Positions 1 to 9,800 of a stretch of DNA of 64,000 nucleotides are shown here, piece after piece. The position numbers were made by a program, and so were the translations under genes. The stretch spans positions 1-64,000 of the forward strand of contig NZ_ATWL01000010.1 in the NCBI RefSeq assembly GCF_000421225.1, written 5' to 3'. Positions within the stretch are counted from its first letter, which is position 1. Each line of letters opens with the position of its first letter. Source of the DNA: Ruania albidiflava DSM 18029 (lineage in GTDB: Bacteria > Actinomycetota > Actinomycetes > Actinomycetales > Beutenbergiaceae). Below the pieces are notes generated by a model. That model ran no database searches. It was not told the DNA's origin and saw only the letters and a program-made list of their open reading frames with translations.

Positions 1-1
1 G

Positions 2-61
2 TTCAACGCCAAGCTCGTCGAGGAGATGGGCGAGGGCAAGCACGAGGGGCAGACCGCCTGA
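2..61 (+). CDS. C-terminal end of an unidentified protein (cut by window edge)
   Basis: Only the last 19 codons and a TGA stop are present, ending in the residues GEGKHEGQTA. The tail is charged and too short to assign to a family. The gene is convergent with birA, and their stop codons are 10 nt apart. The reading frame is inferred only from the absence of an earlier stop and the tight convergent spacing. Confidence 0.5.
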   Translation, partial: FNAKLVEEMGEGKHEGQTA

Positions 62-71
62 CCGGCACTGG

Positions 72-923
72 TCAGGCGGGCCGGAGGTGGGTGACGTCGC
101 CGGCGTGCACCACCCGGTCGGTGCCGTCGGCCAGCCGGACCACGAGCGCACCGTCGTCGGCCAGGTCGACCGCCTCACCCTCCAGGGCGCTGCCGTCCGG
201 TCGACCCACCCGTACGGCGGTACCGAGGGTCAGGCACAGCGGGGCGACGATCTCCTGCGGCCGCGTGCCGCTGTCCCAGTCGGTCAGCACGGCACTCAGC
301 CGGCCGCGGACCGCCCGGGCGAGCCGGACCGGGTCGGTGCGCACCCCGAGCTCGGCAGCGGTGCCCGCCCAGGGCACCGGCAGCTGGTCACCGACCAGGT
401 TGACGCCGATGCCCACGACCAGCGCACGACCATCAGGCAGCACCTCGGCGAGGATACCGCCGACCTTCCGCAGGCAGCCCCAGTCGGCGAGCACCTCCTC
501 GCCACCGAGGTGGACCACGTCGTTGGGCCACTTCAGGCCGACCGCCACCTCGTGTCCCGGACCACCCCCCTGACCCGGTGCACCCGCCGGAGACCGGGGA
601 GCTACGCCGTCACCGGCTGGCATGGCCGCACGCAGCGCCTGCACCACCGCCACCCCGGCGAGCAGCGGGAACCAGCCCCACTGCTCCCGCCCGCGGGTGG
701 GGCGCAGCACGATGGAGAACGTCAGCGCCGCGTGCTCGTCGGTGTTCCAGCTGCGCCCGGACCGGCCTCGGCCGGCCAGCTGCTGGCGGGCCAGCAGTGC
801 GGACAGGTGTGGCCAGGCGTCCGGATCGCTGCCGGCAGCCCGCGCCAGGTCAGCGTTCGTGGAGCCGGTCTCCTCCACGATCTCCAGCCGGGGTTCTTCC
901 CGGTGCGACGGACCCGTTCCCAT
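72..923 (-). CDS. birA: biotin--[acetyl-CoA-carboxylase] ligase
   Basis: This enzyme attaches biotin to the carrier domain of acyl-CoA carboxylases, through biotinyl-AMP, in the cytoplasm. The 283-residue product carries the ligase signatures GRGRSGRSW (about residues 51-59, nucleotide and biotin loop) and KWPND (about 129-133), followed by a small C-terminal SH3-like domain. It lacks the N-terminal helix-turn-helix of E. coli BirA, so it is a group I ligase that should not itself repress transcription. It is divergent from the carboxylase beta-subunit gene, whose alpha partner about 9 kb away is its expected substrate. The ATG start at 923 has no Shine-Dalgarno sequence. CAGGCT seven nt upstream is a possible -10 for a leaderless transcript. 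Confidence 0.95.
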   Translation of the reverse strand: MGTGPSHREEPRLEIVEETGSTNADLARAAGSDPDAWPHLSALLARQQLAGRGRSGRSWNTDEHAALTFSIVLRPTRGREQWGWFPLLAGVAVVQALRAAMPAGDGVAPRSPAGAPGQGGGPGHEVAVGLKWPNDVVHLGGEEVLADWGCLRKVGGILAEVLPDGRALVVGIGVNLVGDQLPVPWAGTAAELGVRTDPVRLARAVRGRLSAVLTDWDSGTRPQEIVAPLCLTLGTAVRVGRPDGSALEGEAVDLADDGALVVRLADGTDRVVHAGDVTHLRPA

Positions 924-972
924 AGCACCTAGCCTGCCACCAGCACCGCAGCAGCGCCGAGCGGCGCGCCCA

Positions 973-991
973 GTTGTGGACTTCCTACAAC
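973..991. promoter_or_regulatory. palindromic operator upstream of acyl-CoA carboxylase beta gene
   Basis: The 19-bp site GTTGTGGACTTCCTACAAC is an imperfect inverted repeat (6 of 8 arm positions pair). It matches the perfect 8-3-8 palindrome at 10194..10212 in front of the alpha-subunit gene. It lies 68 bp before the beta-gene start, in the birA/beta divergent spacer. A shared repressor or activator of acyl-CoA carboxylase genes is inferred; the protein is not in this window. Confidence 0.6.
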
Positions 992-1058
992 ATCAGCGGC
1001 AACGCGCGCGGGACTGTCGCGCAGGAGATTGGTGGGTGGACACAACTACAGTGCCTGT

Positions 1059-2654
1059 GTGACCTCCGAGACCTCTATCGACACGTCGACCACTGCGGGC
1101 AAGCTCGCCGACCTGGCGCAGCGTACGGACACCGGCCCGCGCCAGCTCGCCGAGACCGCGGTGCAGAAGCAGGGCGCGCGCGGCAAGCTCTCCGCGCGGG
1201 CCAGGATCGACCAGCTCCTGGACGAGGGATCGTTCACAGAGCTGGACGCCTTCGCCACCCACCGGTCGGTGAACTTCGGCCTGGACGCCAAGCACGTCCC
1301 CGGGGACGGGGTGGTGGTCGGCTACGGCACCATCGACGGGCGGCAGGTGTGCGTCTACTCCCAGGACTTCACCGTGTTCGGCGGGTCTTTGGGCGAGGTG
1401 CACGGGGAGAAGATCACCAAGGTGATGGACCTGGCGCTGCGCACCGGGGTGCCGCTGATCGGCATCAGCGACGGCGGTGGGGCCCGGATCCAGGAGGGTG
1501 TGGCCGCGCTGACCCAGTTCGCGGAGATCTTCCGCCGGAACGTGGCCGCCTCCGGGGTGATCCCGCAGATCTCGCTGATCCTGGGCCCCAGTGCCGGTGG
1601 TGCGGTGTACTCCCCTGCGCTGACCGACTTCATCGTGATGGCCGACCAGACCTCGAACATGTTCATCACCGGACCGGACGTGATCCGCTCCGTCACCGGG
1701 GAAGACGTCGGGTTCGAGGAGCTCGGCGGCGGGCGCACGCACAACGAACGCTCCGGGGTGGCGCACTACCTGGCCGCCGACGAGGAGGACGCACTCGACT
1801 ACGTCAAGGCCCTGCTGCACTACCTGCCCTCGAACAACCTGTCCGACCCGGAGACCTACGAGGCGCCAGCGGAGCTGGAGATCACCGAGGCGGACGCTGC
1901 GCTGGACGAGCTGGTGCCGGACTCGGACAACCAGCCCTACGACATGCACACCGTGATCGAGCAGGTCCTCGACGACGGCGACTTCCTCGAGGTGCAGGGG
2001 CTGTACGCGCAGAACGTGATCGTCGGCTTCGGGCACGTGGAGGGGCACCCGGTGGGCGTGGTGGCCAACCAGCCGCAGTCGATGGCCGGCACCCTGGACA
2101 TCGCAGCCTCGGAGAAGGCGGCCCGGTTCGTGCGCACCTGCGACGCGTTCAACATCCCCGTCCTCACCTTCGTGGACGTACCCGGGTTCCTGCCCGGCAC
2201 CGACCAGGAGTGGAACGGGATCATCCGCCGCGGGGCGAAGCTGATCTTCGCCTACGCCGAGGCCACGGTGCCGTTGATCACCGTGATCACCCGCAAGGCC
2301 TACGGCGGGGCATACATCGTGATGGCCTCCAAACAGCTCGGCGCGGACCTGAACCTGGCCTGGCCCACCGCACAGATCGCGGTGATGGGCTCCGGTGGGG
2401 CGGTGAACATCCTGCAGCGGCGCACGCTGAAGAAGGTCGCCGAGGACGGCGGAGACGTGGAGGCCGAGCGGGCCCGGCTGGTCGCCGAGTACGAGGAGGC
2501 GATCGTGAACCCCTGGGACGCCGCCCAGCGCGGCTACGTGGACGGTGTGATCCGGCCGGCGGAGACGCGGGTGCAGATCGTCAAGGGGCTGCGCGCGCTG
2601 CGCACCAAGCGGGCCTCGCTGCCGGCGAAGAAGCACGGGAACATCCCGCTGTGA
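1059..2654 (+). CDS. pccB: acyl-CoA (propionyl/acetyl-CoA) carboxylase, beta (carboxyltransferase) subunit
   Basis: This is the biotin-dependent carboxyltransferase that moves carboxyl from carboxybiotin to propionyl- or acetyl-CoA, giving methylmalonyl- or malonyl-CoA for fatty acid synthesis. The roughly 531-residue protein has the two crotonase-like halves of the family. The acyl-CoA oxyanion region GGGARIQEG lies in the N half, and the biotin-side [11 protein letters not shown] motif is near residue 425. I chose GTG 1059 over the TTG at 1029. A -10-like TACAGT (1047..1052) sits exactly 6 nt before it, and conserved sequence begins just after. The epsilon-subunit gene overlaps its stop by 4 nt. 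Substrate preference cannot be read from the sequence. Confidence 0.93.
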   Translation: MTSETSIDTSTTAGKLADLAQRTDTGPRQLAETAVQKQGARGKLSARARIDQLLDEGSFTELDAFATHRSVNFGLDAKHVPGDGVVVGYGTIDGRQVCVYSQDFTVFGGSLGEVHGEKITKVMDLALRTGVPLIGISDGGGARIQEGVAALTQFAEIFRRNVAASGVIPQISLILGPSAGGAVYSPALTDFIVMADQTSNMFITGPDVIRSVTGEDVGFEELGGGRTHNERSGVAHYLAADEEDALDYVKALLHYLPSNNLSDPETYEAPAELEITEADAALDELVPDSDNQPYDMHTVIEQVLDDGDFLEVQGLYAQNVIVGFGHVEGHPVGVVANQPQSMAGTLDIAASEKAARFVRTCDAFNIPVLTFVDVPGFLPGTDQEWNGIIRRGAKLIFAYAEATVPLITVITRKAYGGAYIVMASKQLGADLNLAWPTAQIAVMGSGGAVNILQRRTLKKVAEDGGDVEAERARLVAEYEEAIVNPWDAAQRGYVDGVIRPAETRVQIVKGLRALRTKRASLPAKKHGNIPL

Positions 2655-2962
2655 ACCCGGCCAGCGAGTACTCCGGGCACGGTGAGGTGCCGCCGGGCCA
2701 AGGGCGCCCGGGCACGAGCGGTTCCGGCGCCAGCGAGGCTGGTGCGGGCGACGGTGTCGCCGGGCTGGTCCGGGTCGTCAAGGGGACCCCGGACGAGGCG
2801 GAGCTGGCGGCGCTGGTCGCCGGGATCGTGGCGGCCCGGGCGGCGGACCCCGCGGACGCCGAGGAGCCGGCCGTCTCGGCCTGGTCCGACCGGGGCCGGC
2901 GGCTCGGGCTGCCCACCCAGCCAGGGCCAGACGCGTGGCGGTGGAGCGCCCGGCCGTACTGA
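2651..2962 (+). CDS. accE: acyl-CoA carboxylase epsilon subunit
   Basis: This small accessory subunit stabilises actinobacterial acyl-CoA carboxylase holoenzymes by bridging the alpha and beta subunits. The product is 103 residues. A Gly/Ser/Pro-rich N-terminal stretch is followed by the diagnostic core [18 protein letters not shown] and a C-terminus with W-S-x-R and GPDAWRWS. Its GTG start overlaps the beta-subunit stop (GTGA), so translation is probably coupled. It follows the beta gene directly, the usual arrangement in actinomycetes. A hairpin repeat lies 19 bp beyond its stop. Confidence 0.88.
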   Translation: MNPASEYSGHGEVPPGQGRPGTSGSGASEAGAGDGVAGLVRVVKGTPDEAELAALVAGIVAARAADPADAEEPAVSAWSDRGRRLGLPTQPGPDAWRWSARPY

Positions 2963-2980
2963 CCACCGCCCCCCTGTCGG

Positions 2981-3035
2981 CGAAACTGCTCGTCGAACCT
3001 GCTACGAATCGTGACCAGATCGACGAGCAGTTTCG
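2981..3035. repeat. dispersed hairpin repeat, family A, copy 1
   Basis: The arms CGAAACTGCTCGTCGA (2981..2996) and its exact complement (3020..3035) flank a 23-nt loop. The reverse complement matches the element at 37424..37478 at 47 of 55 positions, including 25 consecutive identical bases that run through the loop. Shared loop sequence points to common descent, not to two independent terminators. Lying between convergent genes, it may still end transcription from both sides. Confidence 0.8.
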
Positions 3036-3054
3036 GCGCTCGCGGGATGGCAGG

Positions 3055-3915
3055 TCAGAGCAGGTGCTCGTAGCCGAGGTCCGCCAGGGCCGCGCGCGAG
3101 GCCGCGAGCGCTTCGAACGGGTCCCGGCCGTAGGTGTCGTCCTGCTCGATGAACAGGTACTGCGCACCGGCAGCCAGCCCAGCCTCGATGATCGGGCCCC
3201 ACTGAAGGTTGCCGGTGCCGACCTCGGCGAACTGCACCGGGTTGGACGAGAACTGTCCCCAGGCCTGCCGGTCCCCGGCTGCCACGGCGTCGAGCACCTC
3301 TAACGGTGGCAGGCTGACCCGGAAGTCCTTCAGGTGCACCAGGTCCACCTTCGGGGCGAACCGCTGCAGCGTGCGTACCGGGTCCGCCCCACCACGGGCC
3401 ACCCAGTGCACGTCGATCTCCCACGCCAGCGACGGTGCCTCGGAGTTGATCATGTCCATCACCTGGCGGCCGTCCACCCGCGCGAACTCCAGATGGTGGT
3501 GGTGGTAGGAGAGCTGGATGCCGTCGTCGGCGAGGCGCTGTGCGACCTGCTCGGCCTGGGCACAGAAGGCGAGGATGGACTCCGCGTCGCGCATCGCCTG
3601 CAGCGGCATCATGCCGATCCGCACCCGGGAGGCGCCCAGCCGGCGACACTGGCTGACGACGTCGTCGTAGTCGTCCAGCAGGGACGGGTTCCCACCGGGC
3701 CGGGCTGGCTCCATCGTGCCGGACAGTGCGCCATACTCGATGCCGAGCTCGCCGCGGGCCCGCTCCATGGCGGCCACGTTCTCCTCGGTCATCGCCACCT
3801 GCGAGACCTCCATGACCGGTAGGCCCGCATCTGCGAGGCGGCGCAGCACCTCGGTCACGCCGAGCTCGCGGACCTGCTCGCGTACGGTCATCAGCTGCAC
3901 ACCGATCCTGGCCAT
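3055..3915 (-). CDS. sugar phosphate isomerase/epimerase-like TIM-barrel protein
   Basis: This 286-residue cytoplasmic protein belongs to the xylose isomerase-like TIM barrel superfamily. It begins ARIGVQLMTVREQV and contains YHHHHLEF (about residues 136-143), then EIDVHWV and DLVHLKDF strand motifs with the His and Asp positions that hold the divalent metal in this superfamily. The C-terminal FIEQDDTYG strand carries the last acidic ligand. The reaction is probably isomerisation or epimerisation of a sugar or inositol derivative, but the substrate is unknown and no sugar operon surrounds it. The ATG start at 3915 has a good GAAGGAG ribosome site. The gene is convergent with the carboxylase operon and divergent from the DUF885 gene. 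Confidence 0.8.
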   Translation of the reverse strand: MARIGVQLMTVREQVRELGVTEVLRRLADAGLPVMEVSQVAMTEENVAAMERARGELGIEYGALSGTMEPARPGGNPSLLDDYDDVVSQCRRLGASRVRIGMMPLQAMRDAESILAFCAQAEQVAQRLADDGIQLSYHHHHLEFARVDGRQVMDMINSEAPSLAWEIDVHWVARGGADPVRTLQRFAPKVDLVHLKDFRVSLPPLEVLDAVAAGDRQAWGQFSSNPVQFAEVGTGNLQWGPIIEAGLAAGAQYLFIEQDDTYGRDPFEALAASRAALADLGYEHLL

Positions 3916-4175
3916 CTCGTCTCCTTCGCGTGCGGGCGTCGTCTGCCAGTGTGCCGGGGCGGACGGCGGAGCGTGCGGGGTTGCGTCCAGTTGCCGTCCG
4001 TAGCCCTCGGGTGGCTGCCCGCGCCGGCCACCTCACCCGTGCCCTCGCACGCCCACCCCGCTGCGAGGCAGGTTCGTGCCACGGAGCCAGGTTGGCGCGC
4101 GCTGCAGCCCCACTCCGAGGCACCAACGTGCCTCCAACGCGAGCCAGCACGCCTCACAGCACGCATACTGGGCTC

Positions 4176-5855
4176 GTGACTGACGCACCCCGCACCCCCA
4201 CGCCCACCGACGTGCTGGCCGACGAGTACGTGGCCACCCTCACCCGGCTGAGCCCGATGCTGGCCACCGAGATGGGGCTCCCCGGCGCCGAGGAGAGCCT
4301 GGACGACCTCTCCCCCGCCGGGCACCAGGCGATGACCGACGCCGGTCGCGCAGTACTCGCTGACCTGGACCAGGTGGAACCGGTCGACGACGTCGACCGG
4401 ATCACCCAGCACGCGATGCGGGAGCGGATCGGGCTGGAGATCGAGCTCGCGGAGGCCGGTGAGGACCTGGCCGACCTGAACGTCATCGCCTCACCGGTGC
4501 AGGACCTCCGGGACATCTTCGACCTGATGCCCACCGACACCCCGCAGGACTGGGAGACGATCGCCGCCCGGATGCAGGCGGTACCGGAAGCCGTGGCGGG
4601 CTACATCGACTCGTTGCGGTACGCGGCCGGGCGCGGGCAGGTGGCCCCGATCCGACAGGTGGAGGCATGTATCACCGAGGCCGAGGGGCTGGCCGGGGAG
4701 ACCTCCTTCTGGCGCACGTTCGCCGCCGGGGCGAGCGTGGACGGCAAACCGGTAGACAAGTCGCTCGCCGCGGCGCTGCGCGAGGGAGCCGAGGCTGCTG
4801 CGGGTGCGTACGCCACCCTTGCCGAGGCGCTGCGTGAGGTCGCCCCGCAGGCACCGACCGAGGACGCCGCCGGCCGGGAGCGGTACACCCGCTTCTCCCG
4901 GCTGTTCCTCGGCGCGGAGGTGGACCTGGACGAGACCTACGAGTGGGGTCTGGCCGAGCTGGCTGCGATCACCGCTGAGCAGGAGGCCGTCGCCGCGCAG
5001 ATCTCCGGACCCGGCGCTACTGTGCAGCAGGCGATGGCCGACCTGGACGCCGACCCGGCACGCAGGCTGCACGGCACCCAGGCGCTGCAGGAGTGGATGC
5101 AGACCACGGCGGACGCCGCAGTCGCCGCCCTGGCCGGCACCCACTTCGACATCCCGGACCCGGTGCGCACCATCGAGTGCAAGATCGCCCCGACCACCAG
5201 TGGCGGCATCTACTACACCGGTCCGAGCGCAGACTTTTCCCGGCCAGGCCGGATGTGGTGGGCGGTGCCGGAGGAAGTCACCGAGTTCAACACCTGGCGG
5301 GAGACCACCACCGTGTACCACGAGGGCGTGCCGGGCCACCACCTGCAGGTCGGGCAGACGGTGTACCGCGCCGACCTGCTGAACACCTGGCGCCGGATGG
5401 CCTGCTGGGTGAGCGGCCACGGGGAGGGTTGGGCGCTGTATGCCGAGCGGCTGATGAAGGACCTGGGCTTCCTGGACGACCCCGGTGACCTGATGGGCAT
5501 GCTGGACGGGCAGCGGCTGCGTGCCGCCCGTGTGGTGATCGACATCGGCGTGCACCTGGGCAAGCCGTGCCCTGCCGAGTGGGGTGGTGGCACCTGGGAT
5601 GCGCAGAAGGCGTGGCCGTTCCTGAAGGCGAACGCGAACATGGCCGACGGGTTCTTGCGCTTCGAGCTGAACCGCTACCTCGGCTGGCCCGGGCAGGCGC
5701 CGTCCTACAAGGTGGGCCAGCGGCTGTGGGAGCAGCTCCGGGAGGAGACTCGGGCCCGGGAGGCAGCGGACTTCGACCTGCCCGCCTTCCACCGCCGCGC
5801 CCTGGACGTCGGCTCGGTGGGCCTGGACACGCTGCGCGCTGCGCTCCTGCCATGA
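4176..5855 (+). CDS. DUF885 family metallopeptidase-like protein
   Basis: This 559-residue protein belongs to the DUF885 family, which is related to zinc carboxypeptidases and gluzincins. The motif HEGVPGHH near residue 383 matches the family's HExxxHH-like metal site, and GHGEGWALYAERLM follows it. It is mostly helical, with no signal peptide, so it is probably cytoplasmic. The frame stays open upstream to 3930, but that extension is Arg/Pro-rich and unlike the family. GTG 4176 has the -10-like CATACT (4164..4169) exactly 6 nt before it, which supports a leaderless start. Peptidase activity is inferred from the family. Confidence 0.85.
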   Translation: MTDAPRTPTPTDVLADEYVATLTRLSPMLATEMGLPGAEESLDDLSPAGHQAMTDAGRAVLADLDQVEPVDDVDRITQHAMRERIGLEIELAEAGEDLADLNVIASPVQDLRDIFDLMPTDTPQDWETIAARMQAVPEAVAGYIDSLRYAAGRGQVAPIRQVEACITEAEGLAGETSFWRTFAAGASVDGKPVDKSLAAALREGAEAAAGAYATLAEALREVAPQAPTEDAAGRERYTRFSRLFLGAEVDLDETYEWGLAELAAITAEQEAVAAQISGPGATVQQAMADLDADPARRLHGTQALQEWMQTTADAAVAALAGTHFDIPDPVRTIECKIAPTTSGGIYYTGPSADFSRPGRMWWAVPEEVTEFNTWRETTTVYHEGVPGHHLQVGQTVYRADLLNTWRRMACWVSGHGEGWALYAERLMKDLGFLDDPGDLMGMLDGQRLRAARVVIDIGVHLGKPCPAEWGGGTWDAQKAWPFLKANANMADGFLRFELNRYLGWPGQAPSYKVGQRLWEQLREETRAREAADFDLPAFHRRALDVGSVGLDTLRAALLP

Positions 5856-5883
5856 TCACCCGACCACCCCGCACCTTGATCCC

Positions 5884-6648
5884 GTGAATCCATTCAGACG
5901 TGAGCCGGTGAGCGTGGTGGAGCCGGCACCCAGACCGCCCGCCCGGCCGCGGCTGCTGCTCGCCTCCGCCTCCCCGTCGCGGGCGGCGCTGCTGCGCGCG
6001 GCCGGGGTGGAACCCCTGGTGCAGCCGGCAGACGTGGACGAAGACGCCGTGCTGGCCCGGCACACCGCCGCGCACGGGCCTGCGTCGGTCGCCGAGACCG
6101 TGCAGCTGCTGGCCACGGCGAAGGCAGAGGCGGTCGCCGCCCAGCTGTGGCCAGCCGGCGCCGATCCCAGCGAGATGCCGCCACCCACCGCAGCAGGCAC
6201 CGGCCTCCGCCCCGAGACCGCCGCAGTGGACATCCCAGCCAGGGTGGTGCTCGGGTGCGACTCGCTGCTCGAGGTCGACGGTGCCGCACTCGGCAAACCG
6301 CACACCCCCGACCGGGCCCGGGAACGGTGGCGGCACATCCGTGGGCGCAGTGGTGTGCTGCACACCGGGCACCAGCTGATCAGCAGCACCGACCGCGCCG
6401 CCGGCACATCCAGCACGACCGTGTACTTCGCCGAGATCAGCGATACGGAGATCGAGGCCTACGTGGCCACCGGTGAGCCGCTGGAGGTGGCCGGTGCGTT
6501 CACCATCGAGGGCTATGGGTCCGCGTTCATCACCGGCATCGAGGGCGACCACCACGGCGTGCTGGGCCTCAGCCTGCCGCTGCTGCGCAACCTGCTGCCC
6601 GCTGTCGGGCTGTCCTGGACCGACCTCTGGCAGCCGCCGGCGCGCTGA
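5884..6648 (+). CDS. maf: Maf family nucleotide pyrophosphatase
   Basis: Maf proteins hydrolyse non-canonical or canonical NTPs to NMPs and pyrophosphate, and have been linked to septum formation. The product is about 254 residues. It has the N-terminal signature LLLASASPSRAALLRAAGV, the catalytic Asp region VVLGCDSLLEVDG, and GKPHTPDRARE. It is longer than the usual roughly 200 residues because of an extra loop (about residues 95-115, rich in Pro, Ala and Thr) before the catalytic strand. The GTG start at 5884 is provisional, since a later GTG at 5908 is also possible. It follows the DUF885 gene after 28 nt and may share its transcript. Confidence 0.88.
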   Translation: MNPFRREPVSVVEPAPRPPARPRLLLASASPSRAALLRAAGVEPLVQPADVDEDAVLARHTAAHGPASVAETVQLLATAKAEAVAAQLWPAGADPSEMPPPTAAGTGLRPETAAVDIPARVVLGCDSLLEVDGAALGKPHTPDRARERWRHIRGRSGVLHTGHQLISSTDRAAGTSSTTVYFAEISDTEIEAYVATGEPLEVAGAFTIEGYGSAFITGIEGDHHGVLGLSLPLLRNLLPAVGLSWTDLWQPPAR

Positions 6649-6838
6649 TGCCACCTGTGCGTGAGCGCGACTCGCCGGGACCCCTCTGTGAGTGATGAAA
6701 GTACCCGTGCAGCAGCGCGTAGACCTCCTCCACGTGCCACCTCGTCCTCAGATCCTCCAGCACGTCCAAGGCGCCGTTCGGCGGACTCTTGCGTCGCTTC
6801 AGCCAGATTCCGGTGGACACCCGGGCTAGCGTGGCCGC

Positions 6839-9800
6839 GTGACCTCTGCCTACCTGCGTGACCCCGATGTCCGTGCCGATCTGCTCACCTTCGTCGCCGC
6901 CGACGATGTGTGGCTCGCTCCCACCACCGGCGGCCGCGCCTGGCGGCTGACCCGGGACGCCGCCCCGGCGCGGACCCCACGGTTCTCCCCGGACGGGCGC
7001 CACCTGGCCTTCATCTCCTACGCCGACGGGCATCCGGAGGTGAGGCTCGCCGACGTGGACACCGGGCAGAGCCGGCGGCTGACCTGGTGGGCCGGGCAGA
7101 CCACGCTGCTGCTTGGCTGGGCGGATGCGAGCACTCTCCTGGTCGCCACGAACGCCGGCGAGGCAAGCATCCGGCACACCGTGGTCCGCTCCCTGCGCAC
7201 CGACGGCACCTGGCAGCGGCTGCGGATCGGCGCCGCAGGCGGGCTCGCAGTGCGCGCGGACGGAGCGATGGCGCTGAGCACCTACAACGCCCGCCCACCA
7301 GCGCACTGGAAGCGTTACCGCGGCGGCACCGCCTCCCGGCTGTGGCTGGACGCCGACGGCACCAGGGACTGGCAGCGGCTGCTGCCGACCGAGACCGCCG
7401 CGCTGGTCGACCCGCTGTGGCTGGGGGACTCGCTGGCGTTCGTCTCCGACCGGGCCGCCCGCTTCCCCGACCGCGCCGACGAGCAGGCGAACCTGTGGCT
7501 GTGGGAGACGCCGGGCCTCGGCGAGCCGCGCCAGCTCACCCACCAGGGCCCCGAGGAGGGCTACGTGCGCAGCGCGACCACCGACGGCACCCGGATCACC
7601 TGGCACTCCCGCGGGCAGATCTGGCTGCTGGAGGACCTCGAGGCCCAGCCGCGCCGGCTCGAGCTGACCCTGCCGGCCACGGACCCGGCCCCGGTCGCGC
7701 TCGAGCCGACCGAGCACCTGGAGGCCTTCGCCCCGGACCACACCGGCACCGCCAGCACCGTCAGCTGGCGCGGCAAGACCTTCCACCTGACCCATCGCGA
7801 CGGCCCGGCCCGGGCACTGGTGGCCGACTCGGGGGTGCGCACCCGGGAGCCCGTGGCCCTCGGCCGCACCGGGCGGGTCGCACTGGCCACCGACGCGGAG
7901 GGCGCCGACGCCCTGGAGATCCACTCCACCGACGGCACCGCACCGCCCCGGCGTCTGCTGGCCGGCCGGCTGGGCCGGGTGCTGCACCTGGCGGCCGATC
8001 CGGCGGGCGAGCGTCTCGCCGTGGTCAGTCATGATGGCTGGCTGCGGTTGGTCGGTGTTGCCGACGACGGCGCAGCCCCCTCGGTCCGGGACGTCACCCG
8101 GTCCGGGCGTGGGGAGGTCCTCGGTCCGAGGTTCTCCCCGGACGGGCGGTACCTGCTCTGGTCCGAGCCCACCGGCACCGAGGGGCAGGCGCACCGGATC
8201 CTGATCCTGGACACGCGCGGCGGGCACGAACCGGTCGCCCTGACCAGCGGGCAGTTCCACGACCGGTGCCCGGCGGTGACCGACGACGGCAAGTTCGTGG
8301 TGTTCCTCTCCGACCGCACGCTCGACCCGCAGTACGACACCCAGGCGTTCGACCTGTCTTTCACCGGCGCCACCCGCCCCTGGCTGATCCCGATCGCCGC
8401 CGACGAACCGGCCCCGTTCGGGCCGAGCGTGACCGGATGGGCACCCCCTGCGGCCAAGGCGACCACCGACAAGGGCGAGACCGCCCCTGCCCCGGGGAGC
8501 TCCGCCGTCACCAGCCCAGACCTGGACGCCCAGGACGCCGAGCAGCGGATCACCCCGTTCCCGGTGCCCTCGGCTGGCTACCGGGACCTACGCGTGGCTG
8601 CGGGCGGCGTGCTGTGGATCCGGTGCGCGGAGGAGGTCGGGGTGCTCGGCACGCGGCGGGCCGGTGTGACCGGTGACGCCGCCACCGACAGCCTGCAGCG
8701 CTGGTCGTTGGCGGACCGGTCGGTGAGCACGATCGTGGACAAGGTGGACTCCTACGCCGTCTCCGGGGACGGGCAGCAGCTGGTGGTGCGGCACGAGAAG
8801 GCGGTCACGCTGACACCGGCCACCCGCAAACCCGAGGAGAAGGACCCGGCCGTGGTCAGCATCGACCTGAGCCGGTTGCGTTTCGAGCTGGACCCGGCAG
8901 CGGAGTGGCGGCAGATGTTCGCCGAGACCACCCGGTTGATGGCGGAGAACTTCTGGCGCGCGGACACCGACGGGGTGGACCTTGCCGCGGTGACCGACCG
9001 GTGGCGCCCGGTGGTGGAGCAGGTGCGCAGCCACGACGACCTGGTGGACGTGCTCTGGGAGACCGTCGCGGAGCTGAACACCTCGCACGCCTACGTGCTG
9101 CCGGCCGACCCGCCCGGCAACGCCGACCGTCGGCTCGGGCTGCTCGGTGCCGACCTGGTGCCGACCGAGGCGGGATGGCAGATCGAGCGGATCCTGCCCG
9201 GAGAGTCCAGCGACCCCGGTGCCCGTTCCCCGCTGCTGGCAGCCGGTGTGGGCGCACGTCCGGGCGACCTGGTGGTGGCGGTGGACGGTGCGCCGGTGGA
9301 TCCGGTCGCCGGGCCGGCGCGGCACCTGGTGGGCGCGGCGGACAAACCGGTGGAGCTCACCCTGCGCACCGGCGGGACCGACCGGCGCGTGGTGGTGGTG
9401 CCGTTGGCCGACGAGGAGGCGTTGCGGTACCAGGACTGGGTGCGCTCCCGGCGCGAGTACACCCGCGAGCGCTCCGGTGGGCGGCTGGGCTACCTGCACG
9501 TACCGGACATGATGAGCGCTGGCTGGGCACAGCTGCACCGGGACCTGCGCTGGGCCAGCCGCGCCGAGGGGGTGATCGCCGACGTGCGCTACAACCGCGG
9601 CGGGCACACCTCCCAGCTGGTGGTCGCCAAGCTCGCCGCCCGGGTGGTCGGGTGGAGCCTGGCCCGGCACGAGGACCATCCCGCCACCTACCCGGACAGC
9701 GCCCCGCGTGGACCGGTGGTGCTGGTGGCCAACGAGTACTCCGGCTCCGACGGGGACATCGTGAACGCGGCCGCGCAGGCGCTGGGTGTGGGACCGGTGG

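Noticed and set aside
87-932. Long plus-strand open frame opposite birA
   Set aside because: It is the mirror of a well-conserved gene in very high-GC DNA; the translated protein has no domain features.
993-2636. 547-codon minus-strand frame under the carboxylase beta gene
   Set aside because: His/Gly/Val-rich shadow frame, caused by codon bias of the real gene on the other strand.
3930-4175. N-terminal extension of the DUF885 protein
   Set aside because: The extension is Arg/Pro-rich and non-conserved; GTG 4176 has a -10-like hexamer at the right distance.
5885-5898. GTGAATCCATTCAG at the maf start resembles the loop of repeat family B
   Set aside because: Only the short loop-like string is similar; no arms are present, so chance is enough to explain it.
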